Source: Monarcha castaneiventris obscurior (lineage: Eukaryota; Chordata; Aves; Passeriformes; Monarchidae). Taken from it: 64,000 bases of DNA. The stretch spans positions 10,105,001 to 10,169,000 of the forward strand of contig JAMPIT010000230.1 in the NCBI GenBank assembly GCA_026261815.1, read 5' to 3'. Within the stretch, counting starts at the first letter, position 1, and every line of letters begins with the position of its first letter. Below the pieces are notes generated by a model. The model worked only from the letters and a program-made list of their open reading frames with translations. It was not told the DNA's origin and did not search any database. Shown piece after piece: positions 61,761-64,000 of the stretch. The position numbers were made by a program, and so were the translations under genes.

Positions 61761-64000
61761 AGACCTGGTCCCCTATCTCATGTGTCCTGTCCAAGTCAGG
61801 AAAGTTTAGTGTGCTGTCTGGAAGCAGCGTTAAGAACAGAGTTGGATTTGATTTGAGTTTTGTATTCCACCAGTGAGATAAAAACAGAACTCTTACATTT
61901 CAGGGGTTCCTTGTGTCTACGGCACTCAGACAGAAAGCTCCTAAGAGCATCCAGAATACCCTGTGTGCCTGCACACTAAAGGTGTTTGAGTCATTCCCAG
62001 CATCCATAGCTGTACCTCCTATGGGTAAGCACAGAGAAAATCCCGGGGCACTGGTTCCGTAGTGTGCAGTAACTCATCCATTACTCATCCACCCATTTTT
62101 CCAAACTGTGTAGATGTTATGAGCCCACCATGCAACCCTACACAAGACACAGGGTCTCAGAAAACGGCTGGGAAGGAGAGGAAGAAACCAGGGTCGTAGC
62201 CAGGTGCAGGCCCCACAGTGTCAGCCCTTCTCATGGTTTCCCAAGTGCTGACATCGTCTGAACTTGCAAATAGAGGCTGTGCCTGTGCATGGAGTAAGGA
62301 TAAGAGGGCACAGAGATGCTTGTTAGCACAAGGGCCCCTTATTAGGCAAACTGTGGAGATGCCACCATGGGCTCCTCAGCTACAGAGGATCTGCGAGCCT
62401 GAAGGTGGGTGCAGCCCTGTGTGCAGCCCTTGCTCCTACAGGGCACACCTGAGACACAGTCAGGGGTGCAGCCTCCTCTCGCTGAGGATTCTCAGTGCCC
62501 CTCAGAGGCTGCTGCAAGGTGTGGGAGGGTGGGCAGACAGGGCAGTTTGTCTTGATGGCGCCTTCAACAGAGCCACAAGGCACTGGGCCTTAAGTCCAGC
62601 TATCGCACCAACTATCTCAATCACCCTCTTTGTAAACCACTATTACAACATCCTGTACAAATAAGGGCTTGTCAGCAAGAATGAGATCCTTTAGGGCAGA
62701 GCTGCAGTTGGTGCTTGCATAGTATGCTGCAAGAAAGTTGCTGGGCTTCCTCTTCCTCCTCCTCCTGTTGTCCCTGCGTAGTGCCCTGTCAAAACAGTCA
62801 TTGCTGCTCACTGGGGTACAGGCACTGTGTGCCACCGGGGAGAAAGAAAACAGGATAAGCAGGACACAGGAAGGAAAGGGTCTAACCTGTCTTCCTACCT
62901 TCTTGGCCTCGGTTTTGATCCATGGATCACAACGTGATGTGACTGGTGACCTGTGGAGATAGGGAATGAGCCTGCATTCTCCTTTATTTGGACAATGGAC
63001 ACATATCCAGCAGATCGAAGGGGAGGTATTGCATCCTTACCAAGCTGCATCCAAGTAGCTCCACACCATCTATTGCCAGCTTGCAGTTCACAAGCACAGC
63101 CTTTCTCCAGTGACAAGACACATTTACACCCTAAGTTCCTTAAGGCCCAGTTTTTACAATAAGAACAAGCCTGTGCTTTTTAGGAATAACAGAAAATGCT
63201 ATGTATGCATTGAAAGATTGAAAAATAGTAACAAATATCTTCTCAAAAATATTAAAAATGCACATTAGGAACCATTACAAAAAGACAGTGATATTGCACA
63301 GTATGGATCACATTCTTATCTCCAGAATATCCTGACCTGAATCTATCCATATGCAGCTTTTTCAGAAAGATGGAATAATCCCCGGGGATTTCACCAAGCA
63401 CAAAGAGGCAAAGTGATGTGTCCACAGTAAGTAAAACAGTGAATCAGAAACATTCTTCCTCAATCCATTATCTGTCAAGCAATATTTCTTCACCTTATTA
63501 AGAGGCTAAGAGATCATGAGAATTAATCACTGTAATTAATTGTGCTTAGAGATAAAATGTATATTGCAGATTATGTTCTGTTATGTCTGGGGTTGGGGAG
63601 AAATCATACATTGCATCAACACTGCACACTGACTGTGTCAGTTCTGCTGCAAACTCAGTTCTTGCTGCTCAGCTATAAATAGTGCTCACAACATATGTGA
63701 AAAGTGTCACACTCCATTCCAAGGTGGGAAATTGCTGAAGAAAAGTGTTCTGGTAAACAGACCCTTCCTGATGGCTCTCTGAATATCTGGCAGTGAGCAC
63801 AACTCCTGGTTCACACTGCTGACAAATTCTGCCTCTCTCCTCCCTGCTGATAAAGCAAGGCTGCATGTCAGGGAAGGCTGAGACCACTGATACAGAAACA
63901 GAGGAGTGTTGGTGTCAGCCTTTGAAAATCCCAGCCAAAGGTGCACTTTTTATCAAACCATCTCCTGGGTATGGCCCGGGTGTTCACTGCAGCTCAAATC
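61761..64000. other. Non-coding DNA, GC-richer patch at 62.2-62.65 kb
   Basis: A patch at 62160-62640 is clearly richer in G and C and keeps a plus-strand 148-codon frame open (62218-62664), with a partly overlapping minus-strand frame. The product has no domain I recognise. A CTTCCTCCTCCTCCTG pyrimidine word lies near 62752. The remainder is AT-rich, with an ATTAATCACTGTAATTAATTG homeodomain-like stretch near 63521. No complete gene is visible up to the right edge. Confidence 0.35.

Noticed and set aside
62218..62664. 148-codon plus-strand frame near the right end
   Set aside because: It lies in a GC-richer patch, overlaps a minus-strand frame, has no known domain and no splice or promoter context.
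1..64000. Prokaryotic features (operons, CRISPR, tRNA clusters, IS elements)
   Set aside because: Base composition, CR1 LINEs and LTR structure show eukaryotic DNA. No direct-repeat/spacer array or tRNA cloverleaf was seen.

Overview
This window reads as vertebrate nuclear DNA, most likely from a bird. It is mostly AT-rich and non-coding, with no operons and no long intact reading frame. The repeats are sparse and of avian/sauropsid type: CR1 LINE fragments with the usual 3' end, an old CR1-type copy, and several retroviral LTR-like blocks. One LTR has the compact TATA/AATAAA layout known from avian alpharetroviruses. The avian call rests on these repeats and on low repeat density; I could not run any alignment.

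Layout. Bases 1-480 are a CpG-island-like end, probably the edge of a promoter or first exon of a gene lying mainly to the left. Bases 480-31 kb are AT-rich intergenic or intronic DNA. Within it are CR1 pieces at about 2.07 and 27.5 kb, an ancient antisense CR1-type LINE at 12.92-13.75 kb, a weak LTR-like block at 10.5-10.9 kb, a GC-rich islet at 16.2-16.5 kb, and a minus-strand 3' LTR with polypurine tract at 18.31-18.57 kb. Bases 31.4-32.1 kb hold two LTR-like pieces in opposite orientation. Bases 37.8-39.7, 50.7-51.0, 54.2-54.4 and 54.7-55.1 kb look like candidate conserved non-coding (enhancer-like) DNA: unique, non-repetitive, and dense in homeodomain, forkhead, POU and TAATCC-type sites. 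Bases 61.0-61.8 kb contain a long hairpin and a further LTR.

No complete protein-coding gene, tRNA, rRNA or CRISPR array is visible. The reading frames are short, overlap on both strands and match no family I recognise; three are listed at low confidence because of context or length. The best reading is a gene desert or very large intron beside a CpG-island promoter, with possible long-range regulatory elements and decayed retroelements. I found no convincing new biological system. The most unusual items are long perfect palindromes or hairpins (22.0, 25.7, 45.8 and 61.0 kb), the opposed LTR pair, and the motif-dense blocks at 39 and 54.7 kb.
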